Source: Arenibacter sp. F20364
GTDB lineage: Bacteria; Bacteroidota; Bacteroidia; Flavobacteriales; Flavobacteriaceae
Reading direction: 5' to 3'
DNA: 64,000 nt
NCBI RefSeq assembly: GCF_023015905.1
Contig: NZ_JALKBD010000026.1
Span: 1 to 64,000, forward strand
Shown here: in pieces, positions 19,285-27,176 of the stretch
Layout of the letters: every line of letters starts with the position of its first letter
Numbering within the stretch: position 1 is the first letter of the stretch
Notes under the pieces: generated by a model
Database searches by the model: none
What the model was told of the DNA's origin: nothing
The model's input: the letters and a program-made list of their open reading frames with translations, nothing else
Position numbers and translations under genes: made by a program

Positions 19285-19429
19285 CTGAACTCTTTTTTAC
19301 TCGATAATCGAGATTAAAACCTGCCTACCCGTTCAATTCATGCGGGCGTCGAAATCTAAAATAAGCGTTCTTTCAATGCTTCGCGGGCCTGCCTTTGTCG
19401 GCCGATAGGCTTACCCCGAGCTAGTTTAC

Positions 19430-20836
19430 TTAAACATGTAGGGCTCTATTATCGGTCGCGGCCAAAGCGGCCTCTTTTACGGCCTCTGCAAAGGTAGGAT
19501 GTGCATGGCTCATTCTGGAAATATCCTCGGCGGATGCCCTAAATTCCATTGCAGTTACTGCCTCGGCTATTACATCGGCCATACGGGCTCCGATCATATG
19601 TACTCCCAAGACTTCATCGGTCTCCTTATCGGCCAGAATTTTTACAAATCCGTCCAAGTCCATACTTGCCCTAGCGCGTCCCAAGGCACGCATTGGAAAC
19701 TGACCTACCTTGTATTCTACACCGGCCTCTTTTAGTTCTTCTTCAGTTTTGCCTACTGCGGCAACTTCAGGCCAAGTATATACTACACCTGGAATTAAGT
19801 TATAGTCTATATGGGGTTTTTGTCCCGCCAATATTTCGGCCACAAAGGTTCCTTCTTCTTCAGCCTTGTGTGCCAACATAGGACCTCTTACCACATCACC
19901 TAAAGCATAAATATTGGATATGTTGGTCTGTAGGTGGTCATTGACGGCAATGGTACCGTTCTTTTCCAATTTAACCCCGGAAGCCTCAATATTTAAACCA
20001 TCCGTAAACGGTCTTCTACCTACCGAAACCAAGCAATAATCACCTGTAAATGTAATCTCCTCTCCCTTTTTATCCTCAGCTTTCACAATTACTTCCTTGC
20101 CTTTGGCTTCTACAGCTTTAACCTTGTGGGATAAATTAAATTTTACTTTTTGCTTCTTCAAAACCTTTAATAGTTCTTTGGAAAGCGCTCCGTCCATTCC
20201 AGGTATTATACGGTCCATATACTCTATGACAGTTACTTCTGCACCCAATCTCTTGTAGACCTGTCCCAATTCCAATCCTATTACGCCACCACCTATAATC
20301 AGTAGGTGTTTCGGAATTTCTTTAAGCTTTAAGGCCTCGGTAGAAGTAATAACCCGCTCCTTGTCCAATTTTATAAAAGGTAGGCTTGATGGCTTGGACC
20401 CAGTGGCAATAATGATGTTTTTTGCCTCAATGGTCTCCGTTTTGCCATCGTTCTTTTTTATGTCGATGTGGGTTGCGTCCTTGAAGCTTCCCAAGCCCTC
20501 ATAAACATCAACTTTATTTTTGTCCATCAAGAATTTAACCCCTGAAGAAGTCTGATCGACCACGGCTTGCTTTCTGGCAATCATTTTTTCAAGGTTTATC
20601 TTAATTTCCCCAGGAATTTCAATTCCGTGATCTTCAAAATGCTTAACGGCATCTTCGTAATGATGGGAAGAATCCAGCAATGCTTTGGAAGGAATACATC
20701 CTACATTAAGGCAGGTGCCCCCTAAAGATGAATATTTTTCTATTATCGCAGTTTTCATTCCTAACTGGGCACAACGGATTGCTGCAACATATCCACCAGG
20801 ACCTGAGCCGATTATGGCTACATCGTATTGGGTCAT
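19430..20836 (-). CDS. lpdA: Dihydrolipoyl dehydrogenase
   Basis: A 468-residue E3 subunit of 2-oxo-acid dehydrogenase complexes. The FAD-binding GSGPGGY is at 10-16 and the redox-active disulfide C42-x4-C47 is in GGTCLNVGCIPS. A second dinucleotide motif GGGVIGLELG binds NAD. The C-terminal active-site HAHPTFAEAVKEA provides the His-Glu pair for the partner subunit. It reoxidises dihydrolipoamide with NAD+. The gene stands alone; the other complex subunits are not nearby. Confidence 0.95.
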   Translation of the reverse strand: MTQYDVAIIGSGPGGYVAAIRCAQLGMKTAIIEKYSSLGGTCLNVGCIPSKALLDSSHHYEDAVKHFEDHGIEIPGEIKINLEKMIARKQAVVDQTSSGVKFLMDKNKVDVYEGLGSFKDATHIDIKKNDGKTETIEAKNIIIATGSKPSSLPFIKLDKERVITSTEALKLKEIPKHLLIIGGGVIGLELGQVYKRLGAEVTVIEYMDRIIPGMDGALSKELLKVLKKQKVKFNLSHKVKAVEAKGKEVIVKAEDKKGEEITFTGDYCLVSVGRRPFTDGLNIEASGVKLEKNGTIAVNDHLQTNISNIYALGDVVRGPMLAHKAEEEGTFVAEILAGQKPHIDYNLIPGVVYTWPEVAAVGKTEEELKEAGVEYKVGQFPMRALGRARASMDLDGFVKILADKETDEVLGVHMIGARMADVIAEAVTAMEFRASAEDISRMSHAHPTFAEAVKEAALAATDNRALHV

Positions 20837-20952
20837 ATTATTATTGTATTGAAAAGATTAGTTTCATTTTTGTGAATACAAAAATACGAATGTTTTATTG
20901 TTGGGCAACACTCATATTTCATGGGATATTGGTGTGTTAAGGATCGTTTTTG

Positions 20953-21411
20953 TTAAATAAACACTTCTGTGGTACTTTTTAATTCATTTATAACAAAGGA
21001 ACTTTGAGTACTGCCAATGTGGTTTATGGCAGTAAGTTTGGTGATCATGAACTCCCGATACTCTTCCATATCGGCTACATATATTTTAAGGATATAATCA
21101 TAATCGCCACTTATGTGATAACACTCGGCCACCTCTTCCAATTTAAGTACTTCGCGTTCAAATTGAAGAACATACTCCTTTATATGCTGTACCAATTTAA
21201 TATGGCACAAGACGGTAAAGGCTTTGTTTACTTTCTTTTTGTCCACCAGGGCTACGTAATTGGTGATTACACCTAATTTTTCAAGCCTTTTGATACGTTC
21301 GTATACTGCTGTAACCGACAAATTTAAATGCAGAGCGTATTCCTTAGTGGTCTTTTTACTATCATTTTGCAATAATCCCAATAATCTAGTGTCTATTTCG
21401 TCAAACTTCAT
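20953..21411 (-). CDS. Lrp/AsnC-family transcriptional regulator
   Basis: A 152-residue protein with an N-terminal winged helix (residues 4-50, DTRLLGLLQNDSKKTTKEYA and LSVTAVYERIKRLEKLGVI) and a C-terminal RAM ligand-binding domain (about 65-145, with YHISGDYDYILKIYV). Family members sense amino acids and often control a neighbouring amino-acid gene. Here the divergent neighbour is a gamma-lyase-family enzyme, so regulation by methionine or a related amino acid is a reasonable inference. A TATTTTTG box on the minus strand (21463 down to 21456) could be its promoter. Confidence 0.9.
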   Translation of the reverse strand: MKFDEIDTRLLGLLQNDSKKTTKEYALHLNLSVTAVYERIKRLEKLGVITNYVALVDKKKVNKAFTVLCHIKLVQHIKEYVLQFEREVLKLEEVAECYHISGDYDYILKIYVADMEEYREFMITKLTAINHIGSTQSSFVINELKSTTEVFI

Positions 21412-21484
21412 GCTGATATATTTTCTATAACTTACTTATTATTTCATGGTTAACACAAAAATAAACTAAATAAATATCATATTG

Positions 21485-21530
21485 TAGTTTTGTATTCTAC
21501 ATAAGTGTCGATATATTGATTATTATCGGC
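21485..21530 (+). promoter_or_regulatory. -7 box and candidate Lrp site ahead of the gamma-lyase gene
   Basis: TAGTTTTG at 21485-21492 fits the TAnnTTTG -7 element; no good TTG is seen upstream. The transcript would carry a 70-base leader containing an AT-rich interrupted inverted repeat (GTCGATA...TATCGGC, about 21508-21531). Its position between divergent genes makes it a candidate site for the Lrp protein. Confidence 0.45.
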
Positions 21531-21567
21531 AATAAATGTAATTTTATAGTAAATTAAATATGTTATT

Positions 21568-22788
21568 ATGGATTTTAAAGCATCTGATGAATTACAGGAT
21601 TTGCAGTATTTTGGAGAATATGGGGGTGTCAATCCTTCTATATCGGACTCTTCAACCTACACTTTTTTATCTGCCAAAACTATGTTCGACACTTTTGAGG
21701 GGAACACGGAAGGCTGTTATCTTTATAGTCGACATTCCTCCCCTTCCAATCTATATTTGGGCGAGGCCTTGGCTGCTTTGGAAGGTACGGAAACGGCCAA
21801 TGTAACTGCAAGCGGTATGGGAGCCATAAGCGCTGTTATTTTGCAGTTGTGCAATGCTGGCGACCATATTGTTAGTAGTAGAACCATTTATGGAGGTACT
21901 TACGCCCTGATGAAGAATTTTTTAAAAAAATTCAATATTGGGATTTCCTTTGTTGATACCACTAAATTGGACCAGGTGGCCATGGCAATAACCCCCAAAA
22001 CAAAAATGATATATTGTGAGTCGGTCAGCAACCCTTTATTGGAAGTAGCCGATATAAGGGCACTTTCCAAACTCGCTACAAAACACAACACACCTTTAGT
22101 GGTAGATAATACCTTCTCTCCCCTATCCATCTCTCCTGCAAAATTGGGGGCGGATATTGTGATCCACAGTTTAACCAAGTTTATAAACGGGACTAGCGAT
22201 TGCGTTGCCGGAGCAGTTTGTGGAACTAAAGATTTCTGTTTGGGTCTAAAGGATGTTAATAACGGAGCAGGGATGTTATTGGGTAGCACTTTGGATAGCC
22301 TAAGAGCCTCTTCCATTTTGAAAAACATGAGAACCCTTCATATTAGAATAAAAAAGCACAGTGAAAATGCGATGTACCTGGCAAAGAATTTTGAAAAAGA
22401 CGGACTGCGTGTGGTATATCCAGGTTTAAAATCGCATATGGGACATGAGGTGATGAAAAAACAATATAATATGGAATATGGATTTGGTGGACTAATGACC
22501 TTGGATGTGGGATCTCTGGAAAATGCCAATGCCTTAATGGAATTAATGCAGAAGAAACATTTGGGATATTTAGCGGTTAGTTTGGGCTTTTACAAAACCT
22601 TATTTAGTGCACCTGGAACTTCCACCTCTTCCGAAATTCCTATGGAAGAGCAATTAGAAATGGGCTTGTCCAACGGTTTAATTCGGTTCTCCATAGGATT
22701 GGATGATCATATACACCGCACATATATAGCTATGAAGGGTTGTTTAAACGAATTGGGAATCATATACCCACAGGAGTCAGGGACTTAA
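21568..22788 (+). CDS. Trans-sulfuration-family PLP enzyme (cystathionine/methionine gamma-lyase type)
   Basis: A 406-residue Cys/Met-metabolism PLP enzyme. YSRHSSPSNLYLG (about 53-65) and ASGMGAIS are the phosphate- and ring-binding blocks, and the Schiff-base lysine is K204 in SLTKFINGTSD. Methionine gamma-lyases usually have a cysteine in the RTxYGCT segment; here it reads RTIYGGTYA, so glycine replaces it and assignment to methionine gamma-lyase proper is weakened. Cystathionine gamma-lyase/synthase activity or a related C-S lyase is possible. It is divergent from the Lrp regulator and followed 61 bases later by an NhaC transporter on the same strand. Confidence 0.82.
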   Translation: MDFKASDELQDLQYFGEYGGVNPSISDSSTYTFLSAKTMFDTFEGNTEGCYLYSRHSSPSNLYLGEALAALEGTETANVTASGMGAISAVILQLCNAGDHIVSSRTIYGGTYALMKNFLKKFNIGISFVDTTKLDQVAMAITPKTKMIYCESVSNPLLEVADIRALSKLATKHNTPLVVDNTFSPLSISPAKLGADIVIHSLTKFINGTSDCVAGAVCGTKDFCLGLKDVNNGAGMLLGSTLDSLRASSILKNMRTLHIRIKKHSENAMYLAKNFEKDGLRVVYPGLKSHMGHEVMKKQYNMEYGFGGLMTLDVGSLENANALMELMQKKHLGYLAVSLGFYKTLFSAPGTSTSSEIPMEEQLEMGLSNGLIRFSIGLDDHIHRTYIAMKGCLNELGIIYPQESGT

Positions 22789-22849
22789 TATTTGGTTTGC
22801 AGAACAGTTGGCAAAATTGTAATATTACGAAGAAACTAATAGCTTATAG

Positions 22850-24325
22850 ATGCAAAACCTAAGTACCAATCCCGCTGGACCTGAAAATGAACATATTGTA
22901 GAGAATAAGGAATTAAATATGTGGGAGGCTCTTATCCCTGTATTTATTTTAATGATGATGCTCGCCTACAATATTTTCTATGCCAATGGGGAATGGTTCG
23001 GGGAGTATTCCAATCAGATTATTTTATTGATAGGTGGGGCCATAGCTGCCGTTGTGGGTTTTTTTAATAAAACCACTATTAAAACAATGTGGTTGGAAGT
23101 CTTGGAAAATTTGAAAAGTATCCTGGTTCCTATTATGATTTTGTTATTGGTAGGCGCTTTGGCCGGTACTTGGTTGGTCAGTGGCATTATCCCTGCCATG
23201 GTCTATTACGGTTTGCAAGTATTGAGTCCATCCATATTTTTGCCAGCTTCTGTTGTTATTGCGGCAATTATTTCTATAGCTACCGGAAGTTCATGGACTA
23301 CTTCCGCTACGGTGGGGATAGCTCTTGTGGGGATTGGAGCGGCTTTGGGTATCTATCCGGGCATGGTGGCCGGAGCTGTTATTTCAGGGGCATACTTTGG
23401 GGATAAGATGTCCCCTTTGAGCGATACTACCAACTTGGCCCCTGCTATGGCCGGAACAGATCTGTTTACCCATATAAAATACATGACTATTACAACCGTT
23501 CCTACTATCTTAATAACATTGGCGGTTTTTGCGATTATAAGTTTAAACATAGAAACCTCGGGGAGCGCGGATGTAAGTGCGCTTTTGGAAACCATTAAAA
23601 ATACGTTTAATATCACTCCCTATTTGTTTATCGTACCTGGGGTGGTAATAGCACTTATACTTTTAAAGACCAGGCCATTGATAGCGCTGGGTTCAGGTGT
23701 GGCTATGGCAGGGGTTTTTGCCCTGTTTTTCCAAACAGAAGTTTTAAAAGAACTATCGGACTCCAATGTGACCGCCATTTTTAATGCCATATTTACCGAT
23801 ACGGCCGTTGTAACCGAAAATGAAAAGTTAAATGAGCTCTTTAGTGCTGGAGGTATGCAAGGTATGCTTTGGACCATATATCTTATTTGCTGTGCAATGG
23901 TATTTGGCGGTATTATGGACGGGATTGGAGCTTTGGCCCGAATTACAAAATCCTTATTGTCCGTTGCACGTTCTGTGTTTGGATTGTTTGCCAGTACCGT
24001 TATGAGCTGTATTGGTCTAAACACCATTGCCAGCGACCAATATCTAGCTATTGTTATCCCTGGGAAAATGTTTAAGAAAGCTTTTCAGGACAAGGGCTTG
24101 GCCCCGGAAAATTTGAGTAGGACCTTGGAAGATTCGGGAACGGTAACTTCTGTATTAATTCCTTGGAATACCTGCGGGGCTTATCAGTCCGGTGTATTGG
24201 GTGTTGGTGTTGCCGAATACTTTGTTTATGCCATTTTCAATTGGTTAAGTCCGTTTATGACCTTGTTCTTTGCTGCATTAAACCTAAAGATAAGACAGCT
24301 TAAAAGATCTACGGCGACAGTTTGA
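22850..24325 (+). CDS. nhaC: NhaC-family Na+/H+ antiporter-like transporter
   Basis: A 491-residue polytopic protein with about 11-12 hydrophobic segments. The family block GSSWTTSATVGIALVGIG and the later YFGDKMSPLSDTTNLAPA segment are characteristic of NhaC. DSGTVTSVLIPWNTCGA in the C-terminal half is also a family signature. NhaC proteins exchange Na+ for H+, or act as malate/lactate or amino-acid-linked antiporters. Because it follows the amino-acid lyase gene by 61 bases, export or uptake of a related metabolite is possible. Confidence 0.88.
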   Translation: MQNLSTNPAGPENEHIVENKELNMWEALIPVFILMMMLAYNIFYANGEWFGEYSNQIILLIGGAIAAVVGFFNKTTIKTMWLEVLENLKSILVPIMILLLVGALAGTWLVSGIIPAMVYYGLQVLSPSIFLPASVVIAAIISIATGSSWTTSATVGIALVGIGAALGIYPGMVAGAVISGAYFGDKMSPLSDTTNLAPAMAGTDLFTHIKYMTITTVPTILITLAVFAIISLNIETSGSADVSALLETIKNTFNITPYLFIVPGVVIALILLKTRPLIALGSGVAMAGVFALFFQTEVLKELSDSNVTAIFNAIFTDTAVVTENEKLNELFSAGGMQGMLWTIYLICCAMVFGGIMDGIGALARITKSLLSVARSVFGLFASTVMSCIGLNTIASDQYLAIVIPGKMFKKAFQDKGLAPENLSRTLEDSGTVTSVLIPWNTCGAYQSGVLGVGVAEYFVYAIFNWLSPFMTLFFAALNLKIRQLKRSTATV

Positions 24326-24749
24326 TCCAATTGCAATTCAGAGTTCAATAATCCAATAATGCACCTTGTAGGCAATTCCTGTAAATTAGGCCCAGCTAAT
24401 TGCTTGTAGTCTTTTTTTTTATTCTGAACTTCACCCCGCAATCAGGGTGTTTTTAAATCGGCGTGCTCTAACTGCTATTGGCCAAAAAAAGGTCATATTT
24501 AAATAAATGGAATTATTTTGGAAGTTCTTGATTTTGTCCAAAAACGAACATGATATTTTTAGCCTATGCTAATTGTGAAATCAAGAAATTTAAGGTTCAA
24601 ATTTTTGCAATTTCACAAGCAAATACAAGAATCGGCAGAGGTATATACAATAATTATATTGGCATAAGTTTTTTAAATCCATATTAGCACAAACCCCTGT
24701 AATTAGACGTAATTTTACATCAGAAATTAATAGTATAAATTTTATAAAT
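24326..24749. other. Intergenic region before ahpC, no gene seen
   Basis: A 424-base AT-rich gap. AATTAG-GCCCAG-CTAATT followed within about 12 bases by a run of T residues (about 24383-24420) may be a weak terminator for nhaC. No convincing ORF or RNA gene is visible. A clear TAnnTTTG promoter for ahpC could not be identified, and no OxyR-type palindrome was recognised by eye. Confidence 0.4.
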
Positions 24750-25394
24750 ATGACTTTAGTAGGTAAAAAATTTCCAAATCTTAGCGTTAACGCAATGAAC
24801 GATTTAGGCGATACTTTCAAATTGAATGTTTTGGAAGAAGCTCAAAAAAATAATAAAAAGGTGATCTTGTTTTGGTATCCAAAAGATTTCACTTTTGTAT
24901 GTCCAACGGAATTACATGCTTTTCAAGCTGCATTGGGTGAATTTGATAAAAGAAACACCTTGGTAATTGGTGCTTCCTGTGACACTGCCGAAGTTCATTT
25001 TGCGTGGTTGAGTACTGCTAAGGACAATGGCGGTATTGAAGGAGTTACTTATCCTATTCTTGCCGATAGCAACAGAAACTTGGCCTCTACTTTGGGTATC
25101 TTGGACATAACCAATGAACAGTATAATGAGGAAACCGGTGTTGTTATGGTAGATGGCGACAATGTAACCTACCGTGCCACTTATCTTATAGATGAAGAAG
25201 GTACTGTCTTTCATGAGGGGATCAATCACATGCCTTTGGGAAGAAATGTCAACGAATATCTTCGATTGATAGATGCCTATACCCATGTGCAAGAAAAAGG
25301 TGAAGTATGTCCAGCCAACTGGGAAGAAGGTAAAGACGCAATGACGGCTGATAGAAATGGCGTTGCCAGTTATTTGTCCGCACACGCAAACTAA
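24750..25394 (+). CDS. Typical 2-Cys peroxiredoxin (AhpC/Prx1 type)
   Basis: A 214-residue peroxiredoxin. The peroxidatic cysteine is C51 in FTFVCPTELHAFQ, and the resolving cysteine C187 lies in GEVCPANWEEG. It reduces hydrogen and organic peroxides and forms an intersubunit disulfide that needs a thioredoxin-type reductant. That partner is probably encoded 77 bases downstream (C29-x2-C32). No AhpF gene is adjacent, which supports thioredoxin dependence. The C-terminal extension beyond the resolving cysteine suggests a sensitive, hyperoxidation-prone form, although this is inferred. Confidence 0.93.
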   Translation: MTLVGKKFPNLSVNAMNDLGDTFKLNVLEEAQKNNKKVILFWYPKDFTFVCPTELHAFQAALGEFDKRNTLVIGASCDTAEVHFAWLSTAKDNGGIEGVTYPILADSNRNLASTLGILDITNEQYNEETGVVMVDGDNVTYRATYLIDEEGTVFHEGINHMPLGRNVNEYLRLIDAYTHVQEKGEVCPANWEEGKDAMTADRNGVASYLSAHAN

Positions 25395-25470
25395 ATTTAG
25401 GAATTACAAATTAAGGGGTCAATTGAAATGTGAAATTGACTCCTTTTTTATAAAATTAATTTTAGAACAT

Positions 25471-25785
25471 ATGATAGTTGAATTAGAAAATGATAATCTA
25501 AAAGAGATTATTGATCAAAATAAAAATGTAGTGGTTCAATATTCGGCTACTTGGTGTGGTAACTGTAGAATAATGAAACCAAAGTTTAAAAAAGAAGCGT
25601 CTATTAATGAGGATATTACCTTTGTTCTTGCAGATGCAGAAAAGTTCCCTGAATCCAGAAAGATGGCCAATGTGGACAATCTTCCCACTTTTGCCATTTT
25701 CAGTAATGGTGAATTCAAGAATCAGGTTCAGACAAATAAATATGACGTTTTAAAAGATTTGATCAGTGAAATTACCAGTAATTAA
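25471..25785 (+). CDS. Thioredoxin-family protein with WCGNC active site
   Basis: A 104-residue single-domain thioredoxin fold without signal peptide. The active site is YSATWCGNC with C29 and C32, and the cis-proline loop is NLPTFAIF. The start is placed at 25471 because the upstream in-frame extension overlaps ahpC and lacks family similarity. GN between the cysteines instead of GP suggests a higher redox potential than classical thioredoxin. Its location between two peroxiredoxin genes makes it the likely electron donor for AhpC. It overlaps the next gene by 20 bases. Confidence 0.87.
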   Translation: MIVELENDNLKEIIDQNKNVVVQYSATWCGNCRIMKPKFKKEASINEDITFVLADAEKFPESRKMANVDNLPTFAIFSNGEFKNQVQTNKYDVLKDLISEITSN

Positions 25786-26023
25786 ACACCTTACCAGCTT
25801 TATTGCTGAAAATGACGAGGATTATGTATTGGAAACCATAGAAACATTGGAGTCCTTAACGGAAGTTTCTTCGCTAAAAGATGAGGAATTGGATGTTATT
25901 GGTGAATTGATCTCCAATTTATACGGGGCTCTGGAGGTACAAAAATCCATAAAGGAAGGTAAGCCACAAAAAGAGGCCTTGAACGAATTTATGCAGCGGG
26001 TGGTTGGTTCCATTGACAAGTAA
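25766..26023 (+). CDS. DUF6952-type small conserved protein
   Basis: An 85-residue, largely helical, acidic protein without cysteines, signal or membrane segment. It begins with a GTG codon overlapping the thioredoxin gene in another frame, so the two are almost certainly translationally coupled. Small proteins of this type follow thioredoxin genes in flavobacteria and are annotated as DUF6952 as far as I recall. Function is unknown. Coupling to thioredoxin and AhpC suggests an accessory of peroxide reduction. Confidence 0.7.
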   Translation: MKLPVIKHLTSFIAENDEDYVLETIETLESLTEVSSLKDEELDVIGELISNLYGALEVQKSIKEGKPQKEALNEFMQRVVGSIDK

Positions 26024-26053
26024 CTGCAATAGAATCTTTTATCCAATAGCGCC

Positions 26054-26084
26054 AAATCCCTCATTTATATATATAGAGGGATTT
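26054..26084 (+). terminator. Terminator between the DUF6952 and tpx genes
   Basis: AAATCCCTC (26054-26062) and GAGGGATTT (26076-26084) form a perfect 9-bp stem around an AT loop. The downstream T-run is short. It would separate the ahpC-thioredoxin-DUF6952 unit from tpx. Confidence 0.75.
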
Positions 26085-26184
26085 GCTATTTATATAAGTG
26101 ACCAAGCGCGACTTAATTTTAACCAATATTCCTTATTTATCAATCATATATTTTTTATTTTCACGCAAATTTTAAAAATCAAAC

Positions 26185-26691
26185 ATGGCTACAGTAACAC
26201 TTAAAGGAAATGCAATTAACACTATAGGAACATTGCCTCAGGCAGGAGGCAAGGCACCAGGATTTTCGTTGACCAAAGGAGACTTGTCCATCGTAAATTT
26301 AGAAGATTACAAAGGTGAAAAAGTAATATTGAATATTTTTCCTAGTGTAGATACCGGTACATGTGCCCAATCCGTTAGGGAATTCAATAAAAAAGCTGCT
26401 GAATTGGGAAACACAAAGGTCTTATGTGTTTCCAAAGATCTTCCATTTGCCCAAGGGCGTTTCTGTGGTGCGGAAGGAATTGAAAAGGTAGAAATGTTGT
26501 CCGATTTTAGGGATGGTAACTTTGGGAAAGCCTATGGTGTTGAGTTTATAGACGGGCCACTTCAGTCCCTTCACGCCAGATCGGTTGTGGTTTTAGACCA
26601 GGAAGGTAAGGTAACATATACGGAACAGGTTGCGGAAACGGTTGACGAGCCTAATTATGAGGCGGCCTTAGAAGCATTGCTGGATGCCTAA
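26185..26691 (+). CDS. tpx: Thiol peroxidase Tpx (atypical 2-Cys peroxiredoxin)
   Basis: A 168-residue protein with the peroxidatic cysteine C60 in SVDTGTCAQSVREF and the resolving cysteine C94 in GRFCGAEG, the Tpx arrangement that forms an intramolecular disulfide. It reduces alkyl and lipid peroxides using thioredoxin. With the upstream AhpC and thioredoxin it gives a compact peroxide-scavenging cluster. Its last codons overlap the start of dgkA by 8 bases, so it probably is cotranscribed with that gene. Confidence 0.94.
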   Translation: MATVTLKGNAINTIGTLPQAGGKAPGFSLTKGDLSIVNLEDYKGEKVILNIFPSVDTGTCAQSVREFNKKAAELGNTKVLCVSKDLPFAQGRFCGAEGIEKVEMLSDFRDGNFGKAYGVEFIDGPLQSLHARSVVVLDQEGKVTYTEQVAETVDEPNYEAALEALLDA

Positions 26692-27049
26692 GGAGAGCTT
26701 CTTGATGAACCGCATTAAAAGTGTGGGCTTCGCTTTCAAGGGAGCTTTTCTCTTGATAAGAACAGAATCCAGCATTAAGATTCAGGTTTTTATCACTTTG
26801 GTGATGACCGCTGCTGGATTCTATTATGAAATTTCCAACACGGAATGGATTTTTCAGGTTATGGCAATTGGATTGGTATTGGGTATTGAGGGGCTTAATA
26901 CCGCTATTGAAAAAACAGCTGATTTTGTCCATCCAGAATTTGATGAAAAAATTGGGTTTATTAAGGATATCTCTGCAGGGGCGGTTATGCTGGTAGCCAT
27001 TGCTGCATCTATTGTAGGTCTTATCATCTATATTCCCAAGATCTTTTAG
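26684..27049 (+). CDS. dgkA: Diacylglycerol kinase, prokaryotic DgkA type
   Basis: A 121-residue integral membrane kinase with three hydrophobic helices. The family signature GIEGLNTAIEKTADF (about 65-79) contains the Glu that acts with Mg-ATP. It phosphorylates diacylglycerol or undecaprenol for lipid recycling. Two starts are possible: ATG at 26684, overlapping tpx, or MNRIKS at 26705. The overlap favours coupling; the second start matches typical homologue lengths better. Confidence 0.9.
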   Translation: MPKESFLMNRIKSVGFAFKGAFLLIRTESSIKIQVFITLVMTAAGFYYEISNTEWIFQVMAIGLVLGIEGLNTAIEKTADFVHPEFDEKIGFIKDISAGAVMLVAIAASIVGLIIYIPKIF

Positions 27050-27140
27050 GAACTTTAATTATACCCAATTGTCTGCGCGGCCTATACAGTGTTTCCTTAA
27101 AATACTATTTCAAACGGAAAAGTTCTGATGAGTTCATAAG

Positions 27141-27148
27141 TAAATTTG
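27141..27148 (+). promoter_or_regulatory. -7 box TAAATTTG ahead of ftsK
   Basis: An exact TAnnTTTG element 28 bases before the ftsK ATG. A good TTG at the -33 position is not apparent. It places the start of the ftsK-lolA-lptF/G-ribB transcript near 27155. Confidence 0.6.
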
Positions 27149-27176
27149 TAATTTAGCCACCAGAATTTAAGATTTA

